This document shows positions 52,113 to 60,488 of a DNA stretch of 61,898 bases, one piece after another. Made by a program: the position numbers and the translations under genes. The notes under the pieces are model-generated. The model did not search any database and was not told the origin of the DNA. It was given only the letters and a program-made list of their open reading frames with translations. The stretch covers positions 42,816-104,713 of the forward strand of contig DGXY01000122.1 of NCBI GenBank assembly GCA_002396885.1, in the 5' to 3' direction. Numbering within the stretch: the stretch's first letter is position 1; every line of letters starts with the position of its first letter. The stretch is from Akkermansiaceae bacterium UBA5020. Its GTDB lineage: Bacteria > Verrucomicrobiota > Verrucomicrobiia > Verrucomicrobiales > DEV007.

Positions 52113-52861
52113 TGAGGGAAATTGAGTTCCGCAACGCGGAGGAGGCCTTGCATGGTGAGGTGGGGTTCGACCGACCCGATGGCCGGCAGACCGTCGGCTA
52201 TCAAAGCCGCATATCCCCCGGTGGCAATCGTTTTCGCGGGCCCGCCCATTTCCTCGTGGATGCGGGCGAGGATCTCGAGGACGAGACCGCGGTAACCGTG
52301 ATAGGCCCCTGACTGCATTGCGTGGACGGTCGATTTGCCGATGGCCGAAGGCGGGCGGGCGATCTCGATCTCGGGGAGAAGGGCGGTGCGCTCGTGCAAG
52401 TAGTGGCGCATGGCATCGAGTCCGGGCGCGATGACGCCGCCGATATAGGCGGGACGCGCGTCGATGATGTCGAAGGTCACGGCCGTGCCGAAGTCGACGA
52501 CGATGACCGGCCCATCAGGGCGCCGCGCCGCAACGGCGACGGCGTTGGCGAGGCGGTCCGCGCCGATCTTCGACGGATCGGGAAAATCGATGGCGATCCC
52601 GAGTTCGATGCGGTGGGAAAGTTCTACGAGCGGGCGACCGGCCTGGGCCTCGACGAGCGCGGGCACGTTCGCCGGCACGACCGAGGCGAGCACGACCTTC
52701 TCATATTCCCAATCGCCGAGAAGCGCGCACACCGACTCCACCGTCACTTCGCGGGAGGGAATGGCGCGGTGGTCGATGACCCCGTGGCGCGAGGCGAGGG
52801 CGAATTTGGTGCGGGTGTTGTTGTTGTTGATGAGCAGGAGCTCGGCCTGATGATCGGACAT
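52109..52861 (-). CDS. coaX: Type III pantothenate kinase-like protein
   Basis: 250 residues from the ATG at 52861. CoaX-family pieces: a glycine-poor first motif LLINNNNTRTKFAL, DPSKIGADRLANAVAVAA, VVDFGTAVTFDII and GGVIAPGLDAMRHYL. The first motif is normally D-x-G-N-T, where the Asp binds ATP/Mg; here Asp and Gly are both Asn. The second Asp motif is intact. The first step of CoA synthesis, or a modified activity. Coupled to the ROK gene by a 4-bp overlap. Confidence 0.85.
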   Translation of the reverse strand: MSDHQAELLLINNNNTRTKFALASRHGVIDHRAIPSREVTVESVCALLGDWEYEKVVLASVVPANVPALVEAQAGRPLVELSHRIELGIAIDFPDPSKIGADRLANAVAVAARRPDGPVIVVDFGTAVTFDIIDARPAYIGGVIAPGLDAMRHYLHERTALLPEIEIARPPSAIGKSTVHAMQSGAYHGYRGLVLEILARIHEEMGGPAKTIATGGYAALIADGLPAIGSVEPHLTMQGLLRVAELNFPQ

Positions 52862-52916
52862 GCGGCGAGGGGGATGAAAAGAAAGCGCGGACTCGTGAGC
52901 GGCCTTGGTGTTTCCG

Positions 52917-53408
52917 TTATGGCAGGCTGGCCTCGATCCGTTCACTGTCGATCTCGATCCAGATCGATTTGGCCGGGGCGGGCAGCCACCATCGGAGCGA
53001 GGCCACGGAGTCTCCCGTGGAGAGGAGCGTGGGCGTTTCCTGAAAAGGTTCGAAGAAGCGGTTCAAGGTCTGGCCGTCGGCGGTCGTGGCCCGCACCTGA
53101 TCTTCGCCGAGGACGAGATCGGCGGAGCGTCCGCCGCCGATGACGGTCTCGACAATGAATCCGGGAGAGGAGGGCGTGACGCGCACCTCGCGCACCTCGA
53201 GCGAAGGAGGCGCGGAGGGCGGCCCGGGCTTCTCTAAATCCGGCGACGTCAATTGCGGTGGATGGTTTTCCCGTTCGGCCGGATCGGGCTCCATCGCCAC
53301 CGTGCCCGGGAGCGGCGGAGCCGGTTGTGAGGCGAACACGATCAGGGCGCCGACGATGGCGAGGAGGAGCCAGACTTCGAAGCGCTTCAGGATGGCGAGA
53401 AAGGGCAT
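52917..53408 (-). CDS. Single-pass membrane protein in the mla-like operon
   Basis: 163 residues with one N-terminal membrane helix (VWLLLAIVGALIVFASQ), a Pro/Glu-rich linker, and a C-terminal domain of about 95 residues that looks all-beta (VRVTPSSPGFIVETVIGGG, SADLVLGEDQVRATTADG, IWIEIDSERIEASLP). No family recognised. It starts 5 bp after mlaD, so it may be an extra periplasmic part of the transporter. Confidence 0.7.
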   Translation of the reverse strand: MPFLAILKRFEVWLLLAIVGALIVFASQPAPPLPGTVAMEPDPAERENHPPQLTSPDLEKPGPPSAPPSLEVREVRVTPSSPGFIVETVIGGGRSADLVLGEDQVRATTADGQTLNRFFEPFQETPTLLSTGDSVASLRWWLPAPAKSIWIEIDSERIEASLP

Positions 53409-53413
53409 GGGAA

Positions 53414-54454
53414 TCAGGGCTGGCGTCGGAGCCCGGGGAAGACTTTTCGGTCCGCGTTGTCGCCCTCCTCGGGAAAGATCGAGCCTTCGCGCTGGCCTCC
53501 TCCTTCGCGGGGGTAGAAGAGGAAGCCGTAGCGGTTGAGTTTGTCGAGGACCTCCGCGAAGTCGCGTTTCATGCCCGGGTCTTTGAGGAGGGCGGCGCTG
53601 AGGCCATCGCCTTTCTCGATCTCGTTGAGGAGGCGATCGGTCGTGGCGATGGTCTTGCGCAACTCATCGAGGGTACCGTCGAATTCCTGGAAGACGGGAT
53701 CGACGCTCTTGAGGGTGTCGCCGAATTTGGCGACGCTCTCGTCGAGGCCGGTGAGGGAGGTCTTCGCGGCGGCGGAGGCTTCGGTGACGCCGGTGATGGC
53801 GGCGCTGCTCTCGTCGAGCAGTTGGGGGAGTCGGGCGGAGGCGGTGTGAAGTGTCTCCGAGGTGGCGCGCATTTCGGAGAGGAGCACGCGGAGATTTTCG
53901 AGGTTTTCGTCACTGAGGAGTTCCTTCTCGATCCGAAGGGCAAGGCGTTCGACCTGGTCGGCGGCGGAGCGCATCTCGACGGAGGCATCGGTCACGCCAT
54001 CGAGTGCTTCGCCGGCCTCGCCGGCGAGATCGGTGAGGCTGTTGGGAGGATCGGCGACGAGGCGGTGCCCTTCGGGGAGAAATTCGCCGGTGCGACTTTC
54101 GGGTGGCACGATCCGCACGTAGCTATCCCCCATGAGACCACTCGTGCCGACCTTGACGGTGGATCCGACGGGAATGCGATTTGCCGGAAAGATTTCAAGA
54201 GGCACCGAAAGCAACACGAAATCTTCGTTGAAGACGGGATCGGCGGCGACGCGGCCAACATCGACGCCACCGAGCCGCACCGGCACTCCTTCGCGGATAC
54301 CGGTTGCGTCCTTCACTTCCACGGTGATGGCATAGCCACCAGCAGATCCGATTTGCGGACGGCTGAAGCGCAGGACCAATCCGGCAACCAGGGCGGCCCC
54401 GAGCAGCACGAAAAGGCCGACCTGAATCTCGGTGCGATGAGAGGAAAGCGACAT
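53414..54454 (-). CDS. mlaD: MCE-family protein (MlaD-like)
   Basis: 346 residues from the ATG at 54454. One membrane helix (FVLLGAALVAGLVLRFS) precedes the MCE domain (VEVKDATGIREGVPVRLGGV, IPVGSTVKVGTSGLMGDSYV), then a long helical region of about 190 residues with Ser/Thr/Leu heptads that may form the hexameric tube. MCE proteins carry lipids between membranes with an MlaE/MlaF ABC unit, which is upstream. Confidence 0.88.
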   Translation of the reverse strand: MSLSSHRTEIQVGLFVLLGAALVAGLVLRFSRPQIGSAGGYAITVEVKDATGIREGVPVRLGGVDVGRVAADPVFNEDFVLLSVPLEIFPANRIPVGSTVKVGTSGLMGDSYVRIVPPESRTGEFLPEGHRLVADPPNSLTDLAGEAGEALDGVTDASVEMRSAADQVERLALRIEKELLSDENLENLRVLLSEMRATSETLHTASARLPQLLDESSAAITGVTEASAAAKTSLTGLDESVAKFGDTLKSVDPVFQEFDGTLDELRKTIATTDRLLNEIEKGDGLSAALLKDPGMKRDFAEVLDKLNRYGFLFYPREGGGQREGSIFPEEGDNADRKVFPGLRRQP

Positions 54455-54511
54455 CGGATGAACGAACGGCAGTATGGCGGCAATTCTTCCCGGTGACAAC
54501 GCGGAAGGCGT

Positions 54512-55276
54512 CTACTTGCGCCCCATCGCGTCGGCGTTGAGGAATTCGCGGATCGCCGGGTCCTCCGACTCCTCGAGGCCCTCGGGCGTCCCCGCGAAAC
54601 GGACGACACCTTCTTTGAGAAAGAGGACTTGGTCGGCGACCCATCGCATCGCCCCGAGGTGGTGGGTCACCATCACGGAGGTGAGACGGAGCTCCTTCTG
54701 GAGGCGGCCGATCAGGCGGGTGATGCTTTCGGAAAGGATGGGGTCCAGTCCTGCGGTCGGCTCGTCGTAGAGGAGGCAATCGGGGTCTGCCGCGAGGGCG
54801 CGCGCTAGCGAGACGCGCTTGCGCATGCCACCCGAGAGCGCGTCGGGACGTTTGGACTCCTGCCCCTGAAGGCCGACGAGTGAGAGCACCTCATCGACGC
54901 GGGCGGCGATCGCGACGCGATCGCGCACGCCCTGTTCCCGCAGGGGGAAGCCGACGTTCTCGCCCACGCTCATCGAATCAAAGAGGGCGCCGTCCTGAAA
55001 GAGCACGCCGATGCGGCGGCGGATTGGTCGCAGCGCCTTTTCCGGGAGGGGACCGAGATCGGTGCCGAGGACGGAGACCGATCCCGAAAGCGGTTTCATC
55101 AGCCCGTTGAGATGCCGCAGGAGGATGCTCTTCCCCGCGCCGCTCCCACCAAGAATGACGGTGGTCTTTCCCTGCGGGACGGTCAGGGAAACGCCGCGCA
55201 GGACCTCATGCCCGCCGAGAGTCTGACGCAGTTCGCGGACTTCGAAAAAGGGAGGAATGTCAGGGTCTTCGCTCAT
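54512..55276 (-). CDS. mlaF: ABC transporter ATPase (MlaF-like)
   Basis: 254 residues. Walker A VILGGSGAGKSILLRHL, Q-loop FQDGALFDSMSVGENV (Phe-Gln-Asp-Gly-Ala is typical of Mla ATPases), signature DALSGGMRKRVSLARALAAD, Walker B LLYDEPTAGLDPI and switch His in MVTHHLGAM. It powers MlaE-driven lipid transport. It starts 6 bp after mlaE. Confidence 0.93.
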   Translation of the reverse strand: MSEDPDIPPFFEVRELRQTLGGHEVLRGVSLTVPQGKTTVILGGSGAGKSILLRHLNGLMKPLSGSVSVLGTDLGPLPEKALRPIRRRIGVLFQDGALFDSMSVGENVGFPLREQGVRDRVAIAARVDEVLSLVGLQGQESKRPDALSGGMRKRVSLARALAADPDCLLYDEPTAGLDPILSESITRLIGRLQKELRLTSVMVTHHLGAMRWVADQVLFLKEGVVRFAGTPEGLEESEDPAIREFLNADAMGRK

Positions 55277-55282
55277 ATCCGC

Positions 55283-56062
55283 TCAGAGGTCGATCGCGCT
55301 GGTCGGAAGCCAACGGTTGAAGAGAAGGGAGAGAAAGAAATTCACCACGAGAATTGCGAGCGAGGAATCCACCACCGCACGGGTCGTGGCGCGGCCCACC
55401 CCGACGGCGCCATCGCTCGCATGCAATCCGCGGTGACACGAAATCAGGACGATGAGCAGGCCGAAGACCGTGCCCTTGAGCAGTCCCGAAAGGACGTCGG
55501 AGTCCCTCGTGTGGGCGAGGAGCTGTCCCTCGAACCAGGGTGCGGGCACGCCGAAGACCTGCACGGTGAGGTATTCCGCCGCCCACATGCCACACCAGAT
55601 TGCCTCGGCCACGAGAATGGGCATGGAGATGAGAATGGCGAGGAACCGGGGGACGACGAGATAATCCACCGGATCGACGCCGAAGGCGCGGAGAGCGTCG
55701 ATCTGTTGCGTCACCCGCATCGTACCGATCTCGGCAGCCATCGCTGCGCCCATGCGCCCGGCCACCATGAGGGCGGCGAGGACGGGGCCGAGCTCGCGGC
55801 ACATCGCGATGGAGACGACCGGCCCCGTCGCCGAGCCCAGCCCGAGTTCGTTGAACTTGTAGTAGGCCTGGGCGGCGAAAACCGCTCCTGTGAACGCACC
55901 CGTGACGATCACGACCAACTGCGATCCGATCCCGATCGCGACGATCTGAAGGAAGGTCGCACGCAGTCGCATCCCGGCGGTGAAAAGCGAGATGATCGCG
56001 CCGACCGCGAGCAGCGCGAGCTGACCGAGGTGGGAGAGGGGCTTTCGGATCGCATCCAGCAT
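55283..56062 (-). CDS. mlaE: ABC transporter permease (MlaE-like)
   Basis: 259 residues with about five membrane helices and the family signature from TGAFTGAVFAAQAYYKFNEL through MCRELGPVLAALMVAGRMGA and EIGTMRVTQQIDALRAFGVD. It is the membrane component of the MCE-type phospholipid transporter and the first gene of mlaE-mlaF-mlaD. No mlaB or mlaC is adjacent, as in many non-proteobacterial systems. Confidence 0.93.
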   Translation of the reverse strand: MLDAIRKPLSHLGQLALLAVGAIISLFTAGMRLRATFLQIVAIGIGSQLVVIVTGAFTGAVFAAQAYYKFNELGLGSATGPVVSIAMCRELGPVLAALMVAGRMGAAMAAEIGTMRVTQQIDALRAFGVDPVDYLVVPRFLAILISMPILVAEAIWCGMWAAEYLTVQVFGVPAPWFEGQLLAHTRDSDVLSGLLKGTVFGLLIVLISCHRGLHASDGAVGVGRATTRAVVDSSLAILVVNFFLSLLFNRWLPTSAIDL

Positions 56063-56139
56063 GGGCCAGCAAACACGAAGCGAGCCTTGCGGGCAACCTG
56101 TCCTTGCGAAAAGGGTAGGGCGGCGTTGATTCCCTTCAC

Positions 56140-57024
56140 ATGGAAACGGAAACGCACGAATCAGTGGGGGTGATCGGTCAGGGAATCATCGGAAGCCGCG
56201 TCGCGGAATGCCTGCGCAAGGCCGGCCATCAGGTCTATGTCTGGAATCGCACGGTCAAACCGCTCCCCGGTTTCCTCGCTTCGCCGGGCGAGGTGGCGGA
56301 CCTCGCCGATGTCATCCAGATTTTCGTGGGAGACAGCGAGGCGCTGCGCTCGGTGATCGCGGCCATGAAGGGTCGGCTCGAATCCCGCCATGTCATTATC
56401 GCCAACGGAACCTTTGATCCCGAGACCGTCGCCTCGGTCTACGAGGAGGTCCGGGAGACGGGGGCCGCCTTTCTCGACGCTCCTTTCACCGGCAGCCGCC
56501 TCGCAGCTGAGGGTGGGTCGCTGGTATATTATATAGGAGGAGACTCACGTGTCCTCGATCAGGTCCGCTCCGTCCTCGAGGCCAGCTCCAAGTCCATTCT
56601 CCATCTTGGGCGGGTCGGCGAGGCGTCGCTCATCAAGATCGCAACGAACATGATCTCGGCGGCTACGGTCGGCATTCTCTCCGAAGCCTACGGGCTCGTC
56701 TCGGCGGCGGGAGTGAATCCCGACCGCCTCGCCGAAGCGCTCGAGGGCAACGCCTGTTGTTCTCCTCTCGTCAGCATGAAGCTCCCGGGAATCCTCGCGC
56801 AGGAATACGAGCCGCATTTTTCTCTCAAAAACATGTTCAAAGACGCCCAGTATGCCTTGGGCCTCGGCAAGCAGCTCGGGGTCGCTCAGCCCGTTTTGTC
56901 GACCACGGCGAGCGTGATCTACCGATCCATCCAAGAGGGACGGGGCGAGCTCGACTATTCGGTGATTGCTGCGAATTATCAGAAGAACGGCGCCGGAGTG
57001 ACCCCCGAATCGAGGAAGTCATGA
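56140..57024 (+). CDS. Beta-hydroxyacid dehydrogenase (HIBADH/GLYR family)
   Basis: 294 residues. NAD(P)-binding domain: VGVIGQGIIGSRVAECLRKA and VYVWNRTVKPLPGF; substrate motif DAPFTGSRLAAEGGSLVYYI; catalytic Lys in LIKIATNMISAATVGILSEA; a helical C-terminal domain. Family members reduce or oxidise short beta-hydroxyacids such as glyoxylate, succinic semialdehyde or tartronate semialdehyde. The stop overlaps the ygfZ start by 4 bp (ATGA). Confidence 0.9.
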   Translation: METETHESVGVIGQGIIGSRVAECLRKAGHQVYVWNRTVKPLPGFLASPGEVADLADVIQIFVGDSEALRSVIAAMKGRLESRHVIIANGTFDPETVASVYEEVRETGAAFLDAPFTGSRLAAEGGSLVYYIGGDSRVLDQVRSVLEASSKSILHLGRVGEASLIKIATNMISAATVGILSEAYGLVSAAGVNPDRLAEALEGNACCSPLVSMKLPGILAQEYEPHFSLKNMFKDAQYALGLGKQLGVAQPVLSTTASVIYRSIQEGRGELDYSVIAANYQKNGAGVTPESRKS

Positions 57025-57839
57025 CCGATCTCCCGTCTCTGGAAGGGCGCTGGCGCGAGTTGCCGGACCGCGCTGTCTTCCGCTTTACTGGACCGGACCG
57101 CGTCCGCTACCTGAACGGCCAGGTGAGCAATGACGTGGCCAAAGCGACTGATTCGCTGGCGATCCCCGCCTGTCTTTGCACCATCAAAGGCAAGGTCGAG
57201 GCCCTCGTGTGGATTCGAAGAGACGGAGACGGGATTCTCGTTGATGGCGAAGGCTCTCAACGCGACGCCCTGCATGCCCGTCTCGAGCGCTACCTCATCG
57301 CCGATGACTGTGAAATCGAGGACGTCAGTGACCAGGTCCGCCTCTACCACCATTTCGCCGGGGAATTGTTGGGTGGCGCGGAAAGCTTGCGGCTCAAGGT
57401 TCCCGGTCGCGATTTGATCCTTGGCCGCGAGGTTCCCCCACCGTTTGTCGGCCAAGACAAAATTCCTGACCGCGAATGGGATCTTCGGGAGATTCTCTCC
57501 CTGTTGCCAAAAGCCGGGACCGAGATCCGATCGGACGAATTCCCCGCGGAACTCTGTCTTGACGGCCGCGCCGTCGATTTCCACAAGGGATGTTATCTAG
57601 GGCAGGAAATCATTTCCCGGATACGCAGTGTTGGTCGGGTGAAGCGCATCCTGCGGGTCGTCGAGGCATCGCGTCCGCTCACCGTGGGCGAAGGAGTGGA
57701 AGCCTCATCCGGCGAGAAGGGAACCGTGACGAGGCCTTCCGAGATCTCCCCAGGCGGGAAACACTTGGCGATGGCCCTTTTTTCCATTCCCTCCCCCGAA
57801 TCCACTTTGGCCGCTCAGGAGGTTTTGACGGTGGAGTGA
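57021..57839 (+). CDS. ygfZ: YgfZ/GcvT-family folate-binding protein
   Basis: 272 residues starting at the ATG that overlaps the dehydrogenase stop. The GcvT-like fold is indicated by RFTGPDRVRYLNGQVSNDV and the hallmark DFHKGCYLGQEIISRI, K-G-C-Y-x-G-Q-E with Cys191. YgfZ proteins use folate to help maintain certain Fe-S enzymes and are distinct from the glycine cleavage T-protein, which lacks this Cys motif. Confidence 0.9.
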   Translation: MTDLPSLEGRWRELPDRAVFRFTGPDRVRYLNGQVSNDVAKATDSLAIPACLCTIKGKVEALVWIRRDGDGILVDGEGSQRDALHARLERYLIADDCEIEDVSDQVRLYHHFAGELLGGAESLRLKVPGRDLILGREVPPPFVGQDKIPDREWDLREILSLLPKAGTEIRSDEFPAELCLDGRAVDFHKGCYLGQEIISRIRSVGRVKRILRVVEASRPLTVGEGVEASSGEKGTVTRPSEISPGGKHLAMALFSIPSPESTLAAQEVLTVE

Positions 57840-57849
57840 AGACGGTCGG

Positions 57850-57942
57850 CACGAGAACGTCATCAACGGTGGCGGCATCCTTGGCGATCGCCCGCAGTCG
57901 GATAGCCTCCACGGCGGCCTTTCCCTCAGCGTCTTGTTCTGA
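57850..57942 (+). pseudogene. 3' remnant of a fourth porin paralogue
   Basis: The plus frame ending at the TGA 57940-57942 reads INGGGILGDRPQSDSLHGGL followed by SLSVLF. This matches the C-termini of the three intact copies (for example DPQSDILHGGVSLSVSF), including the final Phe, with three substitutions in the last 16 residues. Nothing recognisable of the porin lies upstream: the remnant begins within about 10 bp of the ygfZ stop. It was probably truncated by a deletion joining it to ygfZ. Confidence 0.75.
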
Positions 57943-58380
57943 GAATCCCCATTTGATCTGTCACCGATCCAACCTTGGACAAAACCGTCACTCTTGAATG
58001 AGGGGTAGTTTTTTCTTTTCAGCAGACCCTCCAAGCGCCCGAATCGGTCACTCAAGGGCACGAGATGCCGACAGCGGGAAAGAAAACACAAGAGAACCCG
58101 GGCTGAAAAACACCGCTCGAAAGAAGGTGCCTCGCTTGCTGAAAGCTCGCGATCAGAAATGCAATAGGCTGAAGATCAATGAGTTAGGGCAAATTTGAGT
58201 GAGTCTCTCAGAGGTCAAAAACGTGCCTAAAAGGGGAATCTTAGAGGAAAATGAAGATTTTTCTCTTGCGAGAAGGGCAAACCTCGGGCAATCTCTCGAG
58301 GTTCACAATTCTGAACCCCATGTCAGGCTAACGCTTGACGGGGATTTTGAATTTTGAACTTCGGGTGCAAGCCCGGACGA
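57943..58380. other. Intergenic region before porin copy B, no gene seen
   Basis: 438 bp, noticeably more AT-rich than the genes. Two small hairpins are visible: AACCTCG/CGAGGTT around 58282-58306 and CGGG/CCCG around 58362-58376. A TTGACG at about 58335 is a possible -35 element for porin copy B. No open frame here has a recognisable domain. Confidence 0.5.
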
Positions 58381-58428
58381 AAACAGGTTATTACGACCAC
58401 ATCTCAAACCAAGGGAAACAAAACACTT
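58381..58428 (+). promoter_or_regulatory. Conserved leader of porin copy B
   Basis: The 48 bp before the ATG match the leader of porin copy C (59475-59522) at about 40 positions, including ACGACCAC, TCTCAAA, CAAGGGA and ACACTT. The AAGGG element is about 15 bp from the ATG. Conservation beyond the coding region supports a recent duplication that included the leader. Confidence 0.6.
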
Positions 58429-59238
58429 ATGAAAAAAACCATTCTGGTTGCAACTATTGGCGCGCTTACGCTTGGCGTTAACGCGGGTGACTGGGGGAAG
58501 GCCCCCGTTGGCAAGGCTCCGATCGAGGAGTGCGTGGACCTCGGAGGCACTATCTCCGCTGGCTACATGAGCGATTACATCTTCTACGGTGTTCGCTTTG
58601 CTGGTGATAGCGCTTGGACGAGCGTCAACTACACCTTCGACGGTCTCGCTGTTCCGATCACGGTCGGTGCTTGGTACCTCAACGGTATCGCTGACGACGG
58701 CATCGGTGGTGCTTACGACGAGCTCGACCTCACCGTCAGCGCCGCTCTTGGAACCTTCGCCGGTTTCGACGTGGCCCTCGGTTACACCCACTTCCTGTTC
58801 CCCGAATCCCGCAGCAACCTTGGTGCCACTTCCGGCAACGGTTACGGTGAGCTCGGCGTCGACATCACCCGCAGCCTCGGCTTCGTTGATCTCGCCTACG
58901 AGTCCAACTACGCCATGGGTGGCTTCGCCAACGGCTGGTATCACCAACTCGGTGTCTCGAAGTCCTTCGGTCTTACCGACAGCATCAGCCTCGTGCTTGG
59001 TACCGGTGTTGGTTATTCCGATAACTACTACTCCGCCCTTACCACCAACGACAGCGGTTGGAACCACTACTACGTGACTGCTTCGCTCCCCATCGAGCTG
59101 AACTGCCGCACCACCCTTACTCCCTACGTTGGTTACGTCGGTGCTCCCAGCGGCTTCGTTGCTGACGGGATCAACGCGACTGGCGATCTCCAGAGCGACA
59201 TCCTCCACGGTGGTGTCTCCCTCAGCGTTTCTTTCTGA
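58429..59238 (+). CDS. TorF-like outer-membrane porin, copy B
   Basis: 269 residues from the ATG at 58429. Signal peptide KKTILVATIGALTLGVNA; mature protein opens GDWGKAPVGKAPIEECVDLG, then barrel strands including ISAGYMSDYIFYGVRFAGDS, YDELDLTVSAALGTFAGFDV and LNCRTTLTPYVGYVG, ending HGGVSLSVSF with the terminal Phe. Very close to copy C in sequence. The absence of any enzymatic motif and the beta pattern suggest a porin; the transported solute is unknown. Confidence 0.85.
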   Translation: MKKTILVATIGALTLGVNAGDWGKAPVGKAPIEECVDLGGTISAGYMSDYIFYGVRFAGDSAWTSVNYTFDGLAVPITVGAWYLNGIADDGIGGAYDELDLTVSAALGTFAGFDVALGYTHFLFPESRSNLGATSGNGYGELGVDITRSLGFVDLAYESNYAMGGFANGWYHQLGVSKSFGLTDSISLVLGTGVGYSDNYYSALTTNDSGWNHYYVTASLPIELNCRTTLTPYVGYVGAPSGFVADGINATGDLQSDILHGGVSLSVSF

Positions 59239-59285
59239 GAAACTGCTGACTCAAAGGACTTAAGTTTTACTTAGAACCTTGGTGT

Positions 59286-59321
59286 AAACCGCCTCTCCTT
59301 CGGGAGGGGCGGTTTCTTTTT
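59286..59321 (+). terminator. Rho-independent terminator after porin copy B
   Basis: A 13-bp stem (AAACCGCCTCTCC/GGAGGGGCGGTTT, one G-U) capped by TTCG and followed by CTTTTT. It separates porin copies B and C transcriptionally. Confidence 0.95.
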
Positions 59322-59474
59322 GTACCTCGGTGACTTCTGGAAGCCGCGGTCCCAATGGGGGGAGCGGCTCGACCCGGATTGGGAAAAAAGGAATTTTTCG
59401 AAGGGGGAAGGACGAAATGGCCCGGGAAATGCTTTTTCCGTTCCCAAGAGCACCCCATCGCGGGAGCTCGAACT

Positions 59475-59522
59475 AAACAGGAACTAACGACCACCTCTCA
59501 AATCAAGGGAATCAAGACACTT
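59475..59522 (+). promoter_or_regulatory. Conserved leader of porin copy C
   Basis: Counterpart of the copy B leader, about 40 of 48 positions identical, with the same AAGGGA element about 15 bp before the ATG. Sequence further upstream no longer aligns by eye, so the two copies may have different promoters. Confidence 0.6.
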
Positions 59523-60335
59523 ATGAAACGAACCATTCTGATGGCAGCGATTGGCGCGATGACGCTCGGCGTTCACGCGGGGGATTGGGGAAAAGCACCT
59601 GTCGGCAAAGAGCCGATCGAAGAGTGCGTTGACCTCGGCGGCAAGATCAGCGCGGGCTACATGTCCGACTACATTTTCTACGGCGTCCGTTTCGCAGGAG
59701 ATAGTGCTTGGACCGACGTGAACTACACTTTCGACGGCCTTGCGGTCCCGATCACGGTGGGTGCCTGGTATCTCAATGGAATCAATGAAGACGGCATCGC
59801 TGGGGCTTACGATGAGCTCGATCTCTACGTCAGCGCGGCATTGGGCACGTTTGCCGGATTCGATGTTTCGGTCGGTTACACCCAATTCGTCTTCCCCGAA
59901 GCCCGTGGCAACCTTCCCGGTGGCACGACCTCCGGCTATGGCGAAGCCGGACTCAACGTGAAGCGCAGCCTCGGTTTCGTGGATGTGCTTTATGAATCCA
60001 ATTACGCCTTCGGCGGTTTTGCGAACGGCTGGTATCACCAGCTCGGAGTTGAGAAGTCCTTCTCGATCACCGACAGCATCAGCCTGGTGCTTGGTGCGGG
60101 TATCGGATACTCGGACAATTACTTCTCGATCCTCACCGCCAACGACAGCGACTGGAACCACTACTACGCGACCGTTTCGCTTCCGATCGCGCTCAATTGC
60201 CGCACCACCCTCACCCCCTACGTCGGCTACAACGGATCCCCCGGTGGTTTCGTGACCGATGGGTTGAATCCGACGCTCCTCGATCCTCAGAGCGACATCC
60301 TCCACGGAGGGGTCTCGCTCAGCGTTTCTTTCTGA
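59523..60335 (+). CDS. TorF-like outer-membrane porin, copy C
   Basis: 270 residues from the ATG at 59523; the longer open frame upstream is not supported because the signal peptide (KRTILMAAIGAMTLGVHA) starts here. The mature N-terminus GDWGKAPVGKEPIEECVDLG, barrel strands and terminal Phe match copy B nearly residue for residue; changes cluster in presumed loops (for example FPEARGNLPGGTTSGYGEAG). Different loops could give different solute or phage specificity. Confidence 0.85.
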   Translation: MKRTILMAAIGAMTLGVHAGDWGKAPVGKEPIEECVDLGGKISAGYMSDYIFYGVRFAGDSAWTDVNYTFDGLAVPITVGAWYLNGINEDGIAGAYDELDLYVSAALGTFAGFDVSVGYTQFVFPEARGNLPGGTTSGYGEAGLNVKRSLGFVDVLYESNYAFGGFANGWYHQLGVEKSFSITDSISLVLGAGIGYSDNYFSILTANDSDWNHYYATVSLPIALNCRTTLTPYVGYNGSPGGFVTDGLNPTLLDPQSDILHGGVSLSVSF

Positions 60336-60381
60336 GGAGAATTGAGACAAGGGCGAAGGCATTTTGCTGAGCCTTGGCTTT

Positions 60382-60415
60382 GGACCGCCCCCTTCTCGGG
60401 AGCGGTCCTTTTTTT
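60382..60415 (+). terminator. Rho-independent terminator after porin copy C
   Basis: GGACCGC/GCGGTCC stem with an inner partly paired loop, followed by seven T residues; 46 bp after the porin stop. Confidence 0.9.
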
Positions 60416-60488
60416 ATCTCGCGCCTGAGGCCGAGGGGCGGTGAGTGTCCGGTTGACCCGGCATCGCTTTTCCCCCAGAATAGCCTCA

